From positions 806,001 through 870,000 of the forward strand of contig NZ_AP025503.1 of assembly GCF_024347575.1 (NCBI RefSeq): a stretch of 64,000 nucleotides of DNA, written 5' to 3'. Origin of the DNA: Vibrio pelagius. Its GTDB lineage: Bacteria > Pseudomonadota > Gammaproteobacteria > Enterobacterales > Vibrionaceae. Below the pieces are notes generated by a model, which saw only the letters and a list, made by a program, of their open reading frames with translations, was not told the DNA's origin and searched no databases. The translations under genes and the position numbers were made by a program. Numbering within the stretch: the stretch's first letter is position 1; each line of letters begins with the position of its first letter. This document shows positions 29,795 through 38,400 of this stretch, one piece after another.

Positions 29795-30603
29795 TGTACG
29801 AATTTTTTGACGAAGACTTTGACCAGCTAGAGCTGGTGGAAGGTGCTTTGATCTTAAATAAAGCGGTAAACCCTGAGACTCAAGACAAGTGGGCAGAGCT
29901 AGAACTGGCTCGACTGCTAAGCGATGCTGAGCAAGCATTGGTGCATGAGACAGATGAACAGCAAAAGTTTGAATCTTTTATCCGTCTGTTCTTTTATGAG
30001 TGGGGCTTTGCTGGAGATAAAGATGCGTATTTCTCTTCAGATAATGCGTTTATTGATAAAGTCCTAGAGCGCAAAAAGGGTGTACCGGTGAGCTTAGGTG
30101 CCATCTTCTTATATTTAGGACGTAAGTTGGGTTTCCCTGTTGATGGTGTCTCTTTCCCAACGCAATTCCTACTCAAGGTTACTTGGTACGATCAAGCTCC
30201 TGTCTACATCAACCCTTACAATGGTGAGTATGTTGGGCAACAAACCCTGCGCGCTTGGTTGATTGGTCATGATGGCCCGCTTGCTCAAGTGAAAAGCGAA
30301 CATCTTGAAGTTGCTGATCACCCAACTATTATCGGTAAGTGGTTAGCACTTTTGAAAAGCGCGTTGCTGCGAGAAGAGCGCTATACTCTTGCACTAAAGT
30401 GTACTGATTTGGCGTTAACTTTTGTGCCAGATGATCCGTATGAAATTCGCGATCGTGGTTTTATCTATCAGCAACTGGATTGTCACCAAATCGCTGCGAC
30501 TGATTATCAGTATTTTATTGACCAATGCCCAGATGACCCAGCGTCTGAGTTACTTAAATCTCAAGTGAACGCGATGAACGAAAAAGTCGTTGTGGTTCAC
30601 TAA
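29794..30603 (+). CDS. sirB1: SirB1-family protein (transglutaminase-like fold with TPR tail)
   Basis: Equivalent of E. coli YchA; biochemical role unknown. The 269-residue protein has an N-terminal transglutaminase-like region (RKKGVPVSLGAIFLYLGRKLGFPVDGVSFP) and C-terminal TPR-like helices (YTLALKCTDLALTFVPDDPYEIRDRGFIY). No good Shine-Dalgarno precedes the ATG; the third 21-bp repeat copy occupies that place. It may depend on translation of the gene upstream. Confidence 0.88.
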   Translation: MYEFFDEDFDQLELVEGALILNKAVNPETQDKWAELELARLLSDAEQALVHETDEQQKFESFIRLFFYEWGFAGDKDAYFSSDNAFIDKVLERKKGVPVSLGAIFLYLGRKLGFPVDGVSFPTQFLLKVTWYDQAPVYINPYNGEYVGQQTLRAWLIGHDGPLAQVKSEHLEVADHPTIIGKWLALLKSALLREERYTLALKCTDLALTFVPDDPYEIRDRGFIYQQLDCHQIAATDYQYFIDQCPDDPASELLKSQVNAMNEKVVVVH

Positions 30604-30607
30604 TTAA

Positions 30608-31480
<873 letters not shown>

Positions 31481-31496
31481 TCGTAATTAAAGAACG

Positions 31497-31523
31497 AAAG
31501 CCGGCATTTGAGTCGGCTTTTTT
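31497..31523 (+). terminator. Rho-independent terminator of the hemA-kdsA operon
   Basis: Stem AAAGCCG / CGGCTTT followed by a T-run, 16 bp past the kdsA stop. Confidence 0.83.
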
Positions 31524-31940
31524 GTGTCTATAATTTGTGTAGTTGTACTGAGGGACATTTGTCATTCCACACTGAAATGGCACTTATTGGTGTGTTATAT
31601 TATAACAATAAGTGCTTGATAATAATTATAAATTTAGCTTAAGTTATCTTAACTTGTTGATTGGTTAATCAATATCACAAACGGCGCGTAAACGCATGAA
31701 AACGTTTGCCTGTGATCACTTATTGAATGAAATGCAACTTCGTTTGTTTGTTACACAATCGAAAGCTGATTAAGGTGATCTATCCTACATAAATATGAAA
31801 TCACTCTGTTAGGTTTACCTTCTTAATTTAAACTACTTCAAGTTTTACTATCCTTTAACGATGTTTGCCAAACAAGCGTCCGTTTAATTGCGATGGCTTT
31901 AAAGCAGTGGATTCCCCCTAAAAAGTTCAAAGGTATGACA
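31524..31940. other. Intergenic region upstream of nutA
   Basis: About 415 bp of AT-rich sequence between the kdsA terminator and the nutA start. It holds a PurR-like palindrome (31696-31711). No small gene or confident -35/-10 pair was found. A frame opening at 31893 lacks a signal-peptide start and is not used. Confidence 0.6.
31696..31711. promoter_or_regulatory. PurR-like operator upstream of nutA
   Basis: ATGAAAACGTTTGCCT matches 14 of 16 bases of the PurR box written as ACGAAAACGTTTGCGT, including the central AAAACGTTTGC. A purine-repressor site would suit a nucleotide-scavenging enzyme. It is about 230 bp upstream of the start codon, so the 5' UTR would be long or a promoter lies nearby. 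Inferred from one motif only. Confidence 0.45.
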
Positions 31941-33602
31941 ATGAAGCAACGCCTTATTCTAAAGACAGCACTCAGTGCTGCGATCCTAGCAACTCTTGCA
32001 GGTTGCGCATCTCAACCTGCTCAAGAGTGGGAAAACGATAAAACTTACAAGCTAACTGTTCTGCATACTAACGACCACCACGGTCGCTTCTGGCAGAATA
32101 AATACGGTGAGTACGGCATGGCCGCTCGTAAGACTCTAATCGACGAGCTTCGTGAGGAGATTCGTGCGGAAGGTGGTAGCGTGCTGCTTCTATCTGGTGG
32201 TGACATCAACACAGGTGTACCAGAGTCAGATCTACAAGATGCCGAACCAGATTTTAAAGGTATGAACAAGATTGGTTACGATGCAATGGCGTTGGGTAAC
32301 CACGAGTTTGATAACTCTTTAGACGTACTCGCTAAACAGATCGATTGGGCGAACTTCCCAATGCTATCTGCAAACATCTATGATAAAGCGACCGGTGAGC
32401 GCAAGTTCCAAGCTTACGAAATGTTTGAAAAGCAAGGTATTAAGATTGCTGTTATTGGTCTAACGACAGAAGACACCGCTAAGATCGGTAATCCTGAATT
32501 TATTGCTGGCATTGACTTCCGTGATCCAAAAGAAGAAGCGAAAAAGCTGATTGCTGAACTGAAAGAGACAGAAAAGCCGGATCTTATCTTCGCAGTTACT
32601 CACATGGGTCACTACGAAAACGGTCAACGTGGTGTTAATGCACCGGGTGACGTTGCTCTAGCTCGCTACCTAAACGAAGGCGACCTAGATATGATCGTTG
32701 GTGGTCACTCTCAAGAGCCTGTATGTATGGAAGGCCCGAACGTAGCGAAGAAAAACTTCAAGCCAGGTGACGAGTGTAAGCCGGATGTACAAAACGGTAC
32801 TTACATCGTTCAAGCTCACGAGTGGGGTAAATACGTAGGCCGTGCTGACTACGAATTCCGTAATGGCGAACTAGAGATGGTAAGCTACGACCTGATCCCA
32901 GTTAACTTGAAGAAGAAGGTTAAGATCGACGGTAAGAAACAACGTGTTCTTATCCAAGATGAGATTGCACAAGATCCAGAACTACTAGAGTTCCTACGTC
33001 CGTTCCAAGAACAAGGCCAAGCACAGCTTGAAGTTAAGATTGCTGAAACGAATGGCAAACTTGAAGGTGATCGTAACGTTGTTCGTTTCCAACAAACAAA
33101 CCTTGGTCGTCTGATCGCAACATCTCACATGGAGCGTGCTAAAGCTGACTTCGCTGTGATGAACTCTGGTGGTGTTCGTGACTCTATCGAAGCGGGTGAA
33201 GTGACGTACAAAGACGTATTAACGGTTCAACCATTTGCAAACATCCTAACTTACACTGACATGACGGGTGCTGAAGTACTGGATTACCTAAATGTTGTTG
33301 CAACGAAACCAATCGACTCTGGCGCTTACGCTCAGTTCGCTGGTATCTCAATGACAGTAGAAAATGGCAAGGTTTCTAACGTATTCATCGGTGGTAAGCA
33401 ACTTCGTCTAGACGAAACGTACCGTTTCACTGTACCAAGCTTCAACGCTGCGGGCGGCGACGGTTACCCTAAACTAACGGGTCACCCAGGTTACGTAAAC
33501 ACTGGTTTTGTTGACGCTGAAGTACTAAAAGAGTACCTAGAAGCAAACAGCCCAGTAGACGTAAACGCGTACGCACCATCTGGTGAAATGGTTTACAAAT
33601 AA
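31941..33602 (+). CDS. nutA: 5'-nucleotidase / UDP-sugar hydrolase lipoprotein (NutA/UshA family)
   Basis: Surface or periplasmic enzyme that strips phosphate from nucleotides so the nucleoside can be taken up; Vibrio NutA is the chloride-dependent type. The start at 31941 has an AAAGG site 7 bases upstream. It yields a lipoprotein signal with lipobox LAGC22 and 553 residues; V. parahaemolyticus NutA is of similar size. The N-terminal metallophosphatase carries TVLHTNDHHGRF, GDINTG and GNHEFDN. The C-terminal substrate domain has MNSGGVRDSIEAG and the stacking-loop region FNAAGGDGYP. Confidence 0.93.
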   Translation: MKQRLILKTALSAAILATLAGCASQPAQEWENDKTYKLTVLHTNDHHGRFWQNKYGEYGMAARKTLIDELREEIRAEGGSVLLLSGGDINTGVPESDLQDAEPDFKGMNKIGYDAMALGNHEFDNSLDVLAKQIDWANFPMLSANIYDKATGERKFQAYEMFEKQGIKIAVIGLTTEDTAKIGNPEFIAGIDFRDPKEEAKKLIAELKETEKPDLIFAVTHMGHYENGQRGVNAPGDVALARYLNEGDLDMIVGGHSQEPVCMEGPNVAKKNFKPGDECKPDVQNGTYIVQAHEWGKYVGRADYEFRNGELEMVSYDLIPVNLKKKVKIDGKKQRVLIQDEIAQDPELLEFLRPFQEQGQAQLEVKIAETNGKLEGDRNVVRFQQTNLGRLIATSHMERAKADFAVMNSGGVRDSIEAGEVTYKDVLTVQPFANILTYTDMTGAEVLDYLNVVATKPIDSGAYAQFAGISMTVENGKVSNVFIGGKQLRLDETYRFTVPSFNAAGGDGYPKLTGHPGYVNTGFVDAEVLKEYLEANSPVDVNAYAPSGEMVYK

Positions 33603-33653
33603 TTAGGTAAATCGAGGGTTTAGATTGACTCTCAGCGCCTGATAATTTTAACT

Positions 33654-33679
33654 AAAGCGATGCTTCGGCATCGCTTTTT
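33654..33679 (+). terminator. Rho-independent terminator of nutA
   Basis: Perfect stem AAAGCGATGC / GCATCGCTTT with a TTCG tetraloop and a T-run, 51 bp past the stop. Confidence 0.9.
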
Positions 33680-33703
33680 GTTTATCTGATATTTGGAAAA
33701 ACC

Positions 33704-34177
33704 ATGACACCGGCCATCAATCTTGCAAAGAAGAAAAAAGTTACTCATACCATCCATCAGTATGACCACGATCCAAGCCACGACAGTTATGGGTTAGAGG
33801 CTGTGGAAGCGTTGGGACAAGACCCAAAGAAAGTCTTTAAAACACTACTTTTCTGCTTGAATGGTGTTGCCAAAGATCTCGCGGTCGCCGTGATTCCTGT
33901 CGACCAGAAGCTGAACCTGAAACTGGCAGCGAAAGCGGCGAAAGGTAAGAAAGCTGAGATGGCCAACCCGGATATTGCGCAGAAGACAACGGGTTATGTC
34001 GTTGGTGGAATTAGCCCTCTTGGTCAAAAGAAGGCGCTACCAACTTTCATCCACTCCAGTGCAGAACCTCAAGATACCATCTGTGTTAGCGCGGGCAAAC
34101 GAGGTTTAGAGATTGAGTTGGCGCCAAGCGACCTTGCCAAACTGACTCGAGCTCAGTTTGTCGATTTGTGTCTGTAG
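33704..34177 (+). CDS. ybaK: Cys-tRNA(Pro) deacylase YbaK
   Basis: Trans-editing enzyme that hydrolyses cysteine wrongly attached to tRNA-Pro. The 157-residue product is a single YbaK/ProX domain. It has the family motifs GLEAVEALGQDPKKVFKTLL, the Lys-rich AAKAAKGKKAEMA and GYVVGGISPLGQKK. It is a single gene convergent with rluF. Confidence 0.95.
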   Translation: MTPAINLAKKKKVTHTIHQYDHDPSHDSYGLEAVEALGQDPKKVFKTLLFCLNGVAKDLAVAVIPVDQKLNLKLAAKAAKGKKAEMANPDIAQKTTGYVVGGISPLGQKKALPTFIHSSAEPQDTICVSAGKRGLEIELAPSDLAKLTRAQFVDLCL

Positions 34178-34203
34178 TCGACTCACATACTCTCTTCGAA
34201 TAC

Positions 34204-34235
34204 AAAAATGCCCACTAGAGTTAGTGGGCATTTTT
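34204..34235. terminator. Bidirectional terminator between ybaK and rluF
   Basis: Perfect 14-bp stem AAAAATGCCCACTA / TAGTGGGCATTTTT with loop GAGT. A/T tails on both sides let it serve both convergent genes. Confidence 0.92.
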
Positions 34236-34248
34236 ATTATTCAGCTTG

Positions 34249-35349
34249 CTACTTCTTGAGGCTTAATGTGCCGCCAACGCGTTTCTTCGGCGCTTGGTTT
34301 GTCTCTTGTCTGCGAACGTTTGTCGGCTTGCTATGAGAACGAGAAGGCGCTTTACCACGGTTGTTATTACGCTCTTGGTCTTGGCGATTCGTACGTTGAC
34401 GCTCACCACTTTGTTGGTCGTCACCGTGAGATGGACGTTTACCACGCTTAGAGTTTGGCGCATGACGGAATTCATCGGCATTATTACCTTTGAAGGTACG
34501 TGGGCGGTTCTCTTTCTGATTACGACGCGCTCTAGAGCCTTGGTTCTCTTCTCGGCTATCAAACAGTTTTGCATCGGTTGCTTTGCGAATGCGTTGACCT
34601 TTAGCGTTTAGTTTCGACGCTTCTTCTGTGCTCACTGAGCCTTCACACATTGCCAAGATTTCCGCGATCTCGTCATCACTTAGGTAGCGCCATTTACCGT
34701 TAGGAATACCATCAAGGGAGATGTTCATGATACGCACGCGACGCAGCTTGAATACCTCGTAACCTAAGGCTTCACACATACGACGAATCTGACGGTTCAA
34801 GCCTTGAGTTAAAGTAATACGGAAAGAGAACTTGGTCTCTTTTTCCACCTTACATGGCAGGGTAACGGTATCTAGGATCGGTACGCCTGACGCCATTTTC
34901 TTCAAGAACTCGCCTGTGATTGGTTTATCAACACGAACCACGTACTCTTTCTCGTGGTTGTTGCCGGCACGAAGGATCTTGTTGACGATATCGCCATCGT
35001 TGGTCAAGAAAATCAAGCCGTCTGAAGGTTTATCAAGACGACCAATAGGGAAGATACGTTTATGGTGGCCCACAAAGTCGACAATGTTCCCTGGGATATC
35101 ACGTTCAGTAGTACAAGTGATACCGGTTGGCTTGTTTAGAGCGATATAGATAGGCTTCTCTTTCGAGCGAACAGGTTTGCCATCAATCTCTACGTCATCA
35201 CCAGGTAGGACTTTTGTGCCCATTTCTGGAGTCTTGCCATTAATGGTGACACGGCCAGCATCAATTAGCTTGTCAGCTTCACGGCGTGAGCAAAAGCCAG
35301 TTTCACTGATGTATTTATTGAGACGTTTCGCTTGGGATTCTTGTGACAT
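34249..35349 (-). CDS. rluF: RluF, 23S rRNA pseudouridine-2604 synthase, with long basic tail
   Basis: RsuA-family pseudouridine synthase. The 366-residue protein has an N-terminal S4 RNA-binding domain (about residues 5-60), the catalytic motif [20 protein letters not shown] with D106, and [17 protein letters not shown]. The family fold ends near residue 238. The remaining ~125 residues are very polar, rich in Arg, Lys, Asn, Gln and Ser, and probably disordered. RluF rather than RluB or RluE is chosen from the motif details and is not certain. Confidence 0.88.
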   Translation of the reverse strand: MSQESQAKRLNKYISETGFCSRREADKLIDAGRVTINGKTPEMGTKVLPGDDVEIDGKPVRSKEKPIYIALNKPTGITCTTERDIPGNIVDFVGHHKRIFPIGRLDKPSDGLIFLTNDGDIVNKILRAGNNHEKEYVVRVDKPITGEFLKKMASGVPILDTVTLPCKVEKETKFSFRITLTQGLNRQIRRMCEALGYEVFKLRRVRIMNISLDGIPNGKWRYLSDDEIAEILAMCEGSVSTEEASKLNAKGQRIRKATDAKLFDSREENQGSRARRNQKENRPRTFKGNNADEFRHAPNSKRGKRPSHGDDQQSGERQRTNRQDQERNNNRGKAPSRSHSKPTNVRRQETNQAPKKRVGGTLSLKK

Positions 35350-35390
35350 GATTTTCTCTTAGCGTTTCACAACGGAATATAGGTAAACAA

Positions 35391-35415
35391 AAAGCAACTA
35401 CCGAGTAGTTGCTTT
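35391..35415 (-). terminator. Rho-independent terminator of smrA
   Basis: Perfect 11-bp stem AAAGCAACTAC / GTAGTTGCTTT with loop CGA. On the minus strand it is followed by TTGTTT. It lies between smrA and rluF. Confidence 0.78.
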
Positions 35416-35488
35416 CTGAGTATGTATCTTTAACTGCGCATAATTTTAGCATCTAGTGTGAGCTTGAGCACGAATTAAATTTCCTGAG

Positions 35489-36070
35489 CTAACTCATGCG
35501 CTTCTGATGTCTTTCTCGGTTTTCTAACTTTTTATCGTCACTTTTTCTTAGCATCACATACACCGCCCCCGTGCCGCCATGGAACTGCTGCGCAGAGTGA
35601 ACACATTGCACGTCATTAATCTGCGAGAGCCAGTTTGCCACGTAGCTTTTCATCATCGCTGGTGGGTTAGAGCGTTCACCCTTGCCGTGAACAATAATCA
35701 CAGTACGAATATCCATACGTAGACATTGACGCAAGAAAGAGAGGATCTCGTTCCGTGCATCTTTAAGCGTTTTGCGGTGCAGGTCGAGCTTGGCCTGAAT
35801 TGGGTATTTTCCTAAGCGCAGCTTTTTATATACGCCATCTTGCACGCCATCTTTCTTGTACTCCACGATATCTTCAGGTTTCAGCATCGGAGAGTAGTCT
35901 AGAGAGAGGTAATCTTTTTCATCGTCAGAGAGCCACATTGCCGCTTCGCGCTTAGCAAGGTGAGACTCGGTGACTCGGTGAACTTTTTGATGCTCCGCGG
36001 TATCTTGGTCAATACGCTTAACGTCGCCCATCATTTGTTGGAATAGATCTAGGTCGTCATCATGAGACAT
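35489..36070 (-). CDS. smrA: SmrA-type Smr-domain endonuclease
   Basis: The 193-residue product has a C-terminal Smr domain: LDLHRKTLKDARNEILSFLRQC, then TVIIVHGKG and the final GGTGAVYVMLR. Stand-alone Smr proteins (E. coli YdaL/SmrA, YfcN/SmrB) nick DNA or cleave mRNA at stalled ribosomes. The N-terminal 85 residues are acidic and variable. The choice of SmrA over SmrB is tentative. Confidence 0.82.
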   Translation of the reverse strand: MSHDDDLDLFQQMMGDVKRIDQDTAEHQKVHRVTESHLAKREAAMWLSDDEKDYLSLDYSPMLKPEDIVEYKKDGVQDGVYKKLRLGKYPIQAKLDLHRKTLKDARNEILSFLRQCLRMDIRTVIIVHGKGERSNPPAMMKSYVANWLSQINDVQCVHSAQQFHGGTGAVYVMLRKSDDKKLENRERHQKRMS

Positions 36071-36141
36071 AGTGGTTATCTCAAGTTGGAGAGGGATAAA
36101 GAAAGTATACCTAAGTTATGGGGTGGTTCAAAAACGAAAAA

Positions 36142-36172
36142 ACCGGAGCAGACAATATTAGTCAGCTCCGGT
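36142..36172 (-). terminator. Rho-independent terminator of the small DUF3149-like gene
   Basis: Stem ACCGGAGC / GCTCCGGT with a 15-base loop, followed on the minus strand by TTTTTTCGTTTTT. It is 56 bp past the small reading frame's stop, showing that this locus is a transcribed unit. Confidence 0.82.
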
Positions 36173-36227
36173 GCAAAGCATCTTTAAGTCCCAACTTAAA
36201 CAGGTTGGTGATTAAGGCTTGGCGACT

Positions 36228-36369
36228 CTAGTGAGGAGATTTGTCGGTCATAACCTTGTAAATGAAGAAGCCTCCATAAAACATCATGAGACCAAGAGCC
36301 CCGAAGATTACTATCATTGAAGATAGTCCCACTGCATTACCAAATAGGAGATCTAGCCAAAAGTCCATG
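36228..36369 (-). pseudogene. Small membrane protein resembling DUF3149, apparently frameshifted at codon 3-4
   Basis: An ATG at 36369 has a good Shine-Dalgarno (GAGG, 8 bases upstream) but reads only ten codons before a stop. If one T is removed from the run of five after ATGGAC, the frame opens to MDFWLDLLFGNAVG and continues as one hydrophobic segment (SSMIVIFGALGLMMFYGGFF) to a TAG at 36228, 46 residues in all. It also has its own terminator. Size and sequence resemble the DUF3149 family. So either a one-base insertion broke the gene or the T-run length is a sequencing error. No in-frame ATG start exists as written; a GTG lies about 27 bp further upstream. Confidence 0.6.
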
Positions 36370-36558
36370 TGTATACCTCAAAGTTATGTGACACGTATAA
36401 TTCTATTAACTGAACCTATCGGTTTACTGATCTGGATCAATCCTGTTGCATAAGTTAAATCTTTGTTGGTGAGTGTGTGTATTTGGTCACATTCTCATCG
36501 TGCTTGGTTGTCTTTTGTTCGAACGGTATAATATTGAAGGAAATAATGAAAAAAGCGC

Positions 36559-36586
36559 TTGCGGATAAACTCAGATTCCGTATTAT
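36559..36586 (+). promoter_or_regulatory. Sigma-70 promoter of tRNA-Pro
   Basis: -35 TTGCGG (36559-36564), 16-bp spacer, -10 TATTAT (36581-36586), then ACGCTCC as a C-rich discriminator. An A-rich tract lies just upstream. It sits 37 bp before the tRNA. Confidence 0.72.
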
Positions 36587-36623
36587 ACGCTCCATCGACA
36601 GGCAATGAGCCAGTTAGATATCT

Positions 36624-36700
<77 letters not shown>

Positions 36701-36707
36701 CTTTTAG

Positions 36708-36732
36708 AAAGCCTGCTCAATGAGCAGGTTTT
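36708..36732 (+). terminator. Terminator-like hairpin in first tRNA-tail unit
   Basis: AAAGCCTGCT / AGCAGGTTTT with loop CAATG, 8 bp after the tRNA CCA. One G-U pair at the base; the T-run is interrupted (TTTTCGTCGTTTT). Confidence 0.7.
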
Positions 36733-36817
36733 CGTCGTTTTAGGGTAAGGGAAAGGAATAGAACCCAAATGGGGTTCGTCTGATGTTCAAAACACGCTCT
36801 TCACCGACCATTTTTAG

Positions 36818-36842
36818 AAAGCCTGCTCAATGAGCAGGCTTT
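36818..36842 (+). terminator. Terminator-like hairpin in second tRNA-tail unit
   Basis: Same hairpin as at 36708, here with a fully paired stem AAAGCCTGCT / AGCAGGCTTT. Confidence 0.7.
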
Positions 36843-36930
36843 CGTCGTTTTAGGATGTAGGAAATAGGAATAGAACCCAAATGGGGTTCGCCTGATGTTC
36901 AAAACACGCTCTTCACCGACCACATTAAAG

Positions 36931-36975
36931 AAAGCCGTAGCCCTCCTTATAATAGATAGGGGCTACGGCTTTTTT
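36931..36975 (+). terminator. Strong final terminator after the tRNA-Pro repeats
   Basis: 13-bp stem AAAGCCGTAGCCC / GGGCTACGGCTTT with a 16-base loop and a six-base T-run. It would stop any read-through from the repeats. Confidence 0.88.
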
Positions 36976-37127
36976 GCATTCTAACGGATATGTCATTCCC
37001 TAGAGCGGCGAAGGAGCGAGTAGGGAATCTTCTTCCATCTTCAAAAGAAAGGACTGACCCCTAAGGTCAACCCTTAACATAATTGGATACGAAATATCAT
37101 CACTCGATGAATGACTTACGACAGCTG
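36976..37127. other. Remainder of the tRNA-Pro / TraB gap
   Basis: After the repeats the gap holds an 8-bp stem ATTCCCTA / TAGGGAAT (about 36993-37029) around a GC-rich loop. It may be an interspersed repeat or part of the end of the TraB-family gene. Nothing else was recognised. Confidence 0.5.
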
Positions 37128-37997
37128 CTATTTCACTTCGCATTGCGTCTGTTCACTCTTCGACAACTGAACCACTTCAAAACCGCGTGCCTTCAACAAG
37201 TCGATAAGACTCTGTTCTCCAATAAGATGCATTGCACCAACCACAACTAAATACGTTGCCTCTTGTTTTAGCTTCCAATTGTTACTGCTCAGCTTATCAG
37301 CCCAGTCATGATTGCGATCGGTAAGAAACGCTGCGGTTAGCTCCGGTGACATGGCGGCCAGTTCTGCGAGACGCTCTAGGTTTTTCTTGTCTCCCGCTTT
37401 CCAACTATCGATCAAGCAGCGGGTTGCCTCGCCCGTTTCATCAAACTCTTCAATAGAGCTCAGCAGCAGCTCTTTGCCTCCCTCTCCACCTTGAGCAATC
37501 AAATCAATCTGGAACTGCAATGACTCTAAGGTAATAAGAGGCTTATTAAGCTGTTGTGCAAGAGCAGCAACGTGAGCGTCGACACCAAACTGCGGCAGAT
37601 AACCTAGTTGCTCAAACTGCTTCATTTGGATTGTGAGTGCTGTAGCCCACGGTGGTGAAAGTAACATTTGCTGATGCGGTAAGTTGAGAGATTGGGTGAT
37701 CTGTTTAAATTGCGCCTGTTGAGTGTCATCGAGCACATCAGCGGTTGTGATTGTTGTCGAAGGGTACTTTAAGCCTCCGGTCTGTTTGAGGTCTGCCTCC
37801 AAGATAAGTCCATTACTGCGTTTAAGTGCATTGTTGATTGGATTAGGAAGCGGGTACATGGATTCATCGCCGGCATGCACAGAGCCAAAAATGATGAACT
37901 CAAGTTGACCTTTTTTCGCCTGCCAGAAGAGAGGCTCTGCGATTGCGGTCGAGCACGCTGTACAGAAGAGAACAATAAAGCTGAGTATTTGGCGCAC
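37128..37997 (-). CDS. TraB/GumN-family protein, exported
   Basis: The 289-residue product has an N-terminal signal peptide (MRQILSFIVLFCTACSTAIA) and a TraB/GumN domain. The first conserved block is FIIFGSVHAGDESMYPLP (GxxH type), and the second is TYLVVVGAMHLIGEQSLIDLL near the C terminus. E. coli YbaP is the same type. The fold is related to EreA/ChaN and TIKI metalloproteases, but the bacterial function is unknown. It is alone and divergent from the chitobiase. Confidence 0.85.
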   Translation of the reverse strand: MRQILSFIVLFCTACSTAIAEPLFWQAKKGQLEFIIFGSVHAGDESMYPLPNPINNALKRSNGLILEADLKQTGGLKYPSTTITTADVLDDTQQAQFKQITQSLNLPHQQMLLSPPWATALTIQMKQFEQLGYLPQFGVDAHVAALAQQLNKPLITLESLQFQIDLIAQGGEGGKELLLSSIEEFDETGEATRCLIDSWKAGDKKNLERLAELAAMSPELTAAFLTDRNHDWADKLSSNNWKLKQEATYLVVVGAMHLIGEQSLIDLLKARGFEVVQLSKSEQTQCEVK

Positions 37998-38400
37998 ATT
38001 GGCTCCTTAATTGATTGTAGTCGCTCGTTAAAATCCATTTTGACGTTGGTTTTTAACGTAATTTTATTAGAGATTAATCACGTTATAGCGATAAAAAATC
38101 CGCTCATTGATTTGACTTTAAAAATATCACAGCGAAATGCGGTGAGTAATCTATCAATTTTGTCTTAGAATCTGTGAAGTGATTCCCAATATTTACGTCA
38201 AAACAAAAATGACGGATTGTTCGTTGTGTTTAAGTTTATGATTTAAAAGCTTTTATATTTTTATTTCCCATCGACGTTTGAAGTTGATCACCTTCTTGCT
38301 TCGATTTAATTCACGGCAAAAAATAACGTCATATAGTGAATTTATCTTTTGGAGGTGCACTTATTTGCTTCCACACAATTTTAACTTATGGGTGAATATG
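37998..38400. other. Divergent region between the TraB-family gene and chitobiase
   Basis: About 400 bp, AT-rich. A half-good CRP-type site (TGTGA-N6-TCCCA at 38173-38088+, i.e. 38173-38188) is present. That would fit carbon control of chitin use, but the second half matches only 3 of 5. No hairpin or confident promoter was found. Confidence 0.45.

Noticed and set aside
38173..38188. CRP site controlling chitobiase
   Set aside because: Only one half-site (TGTGA) is good and the other matches 3 of 5, so it is mentioned with the region but not called as a site.
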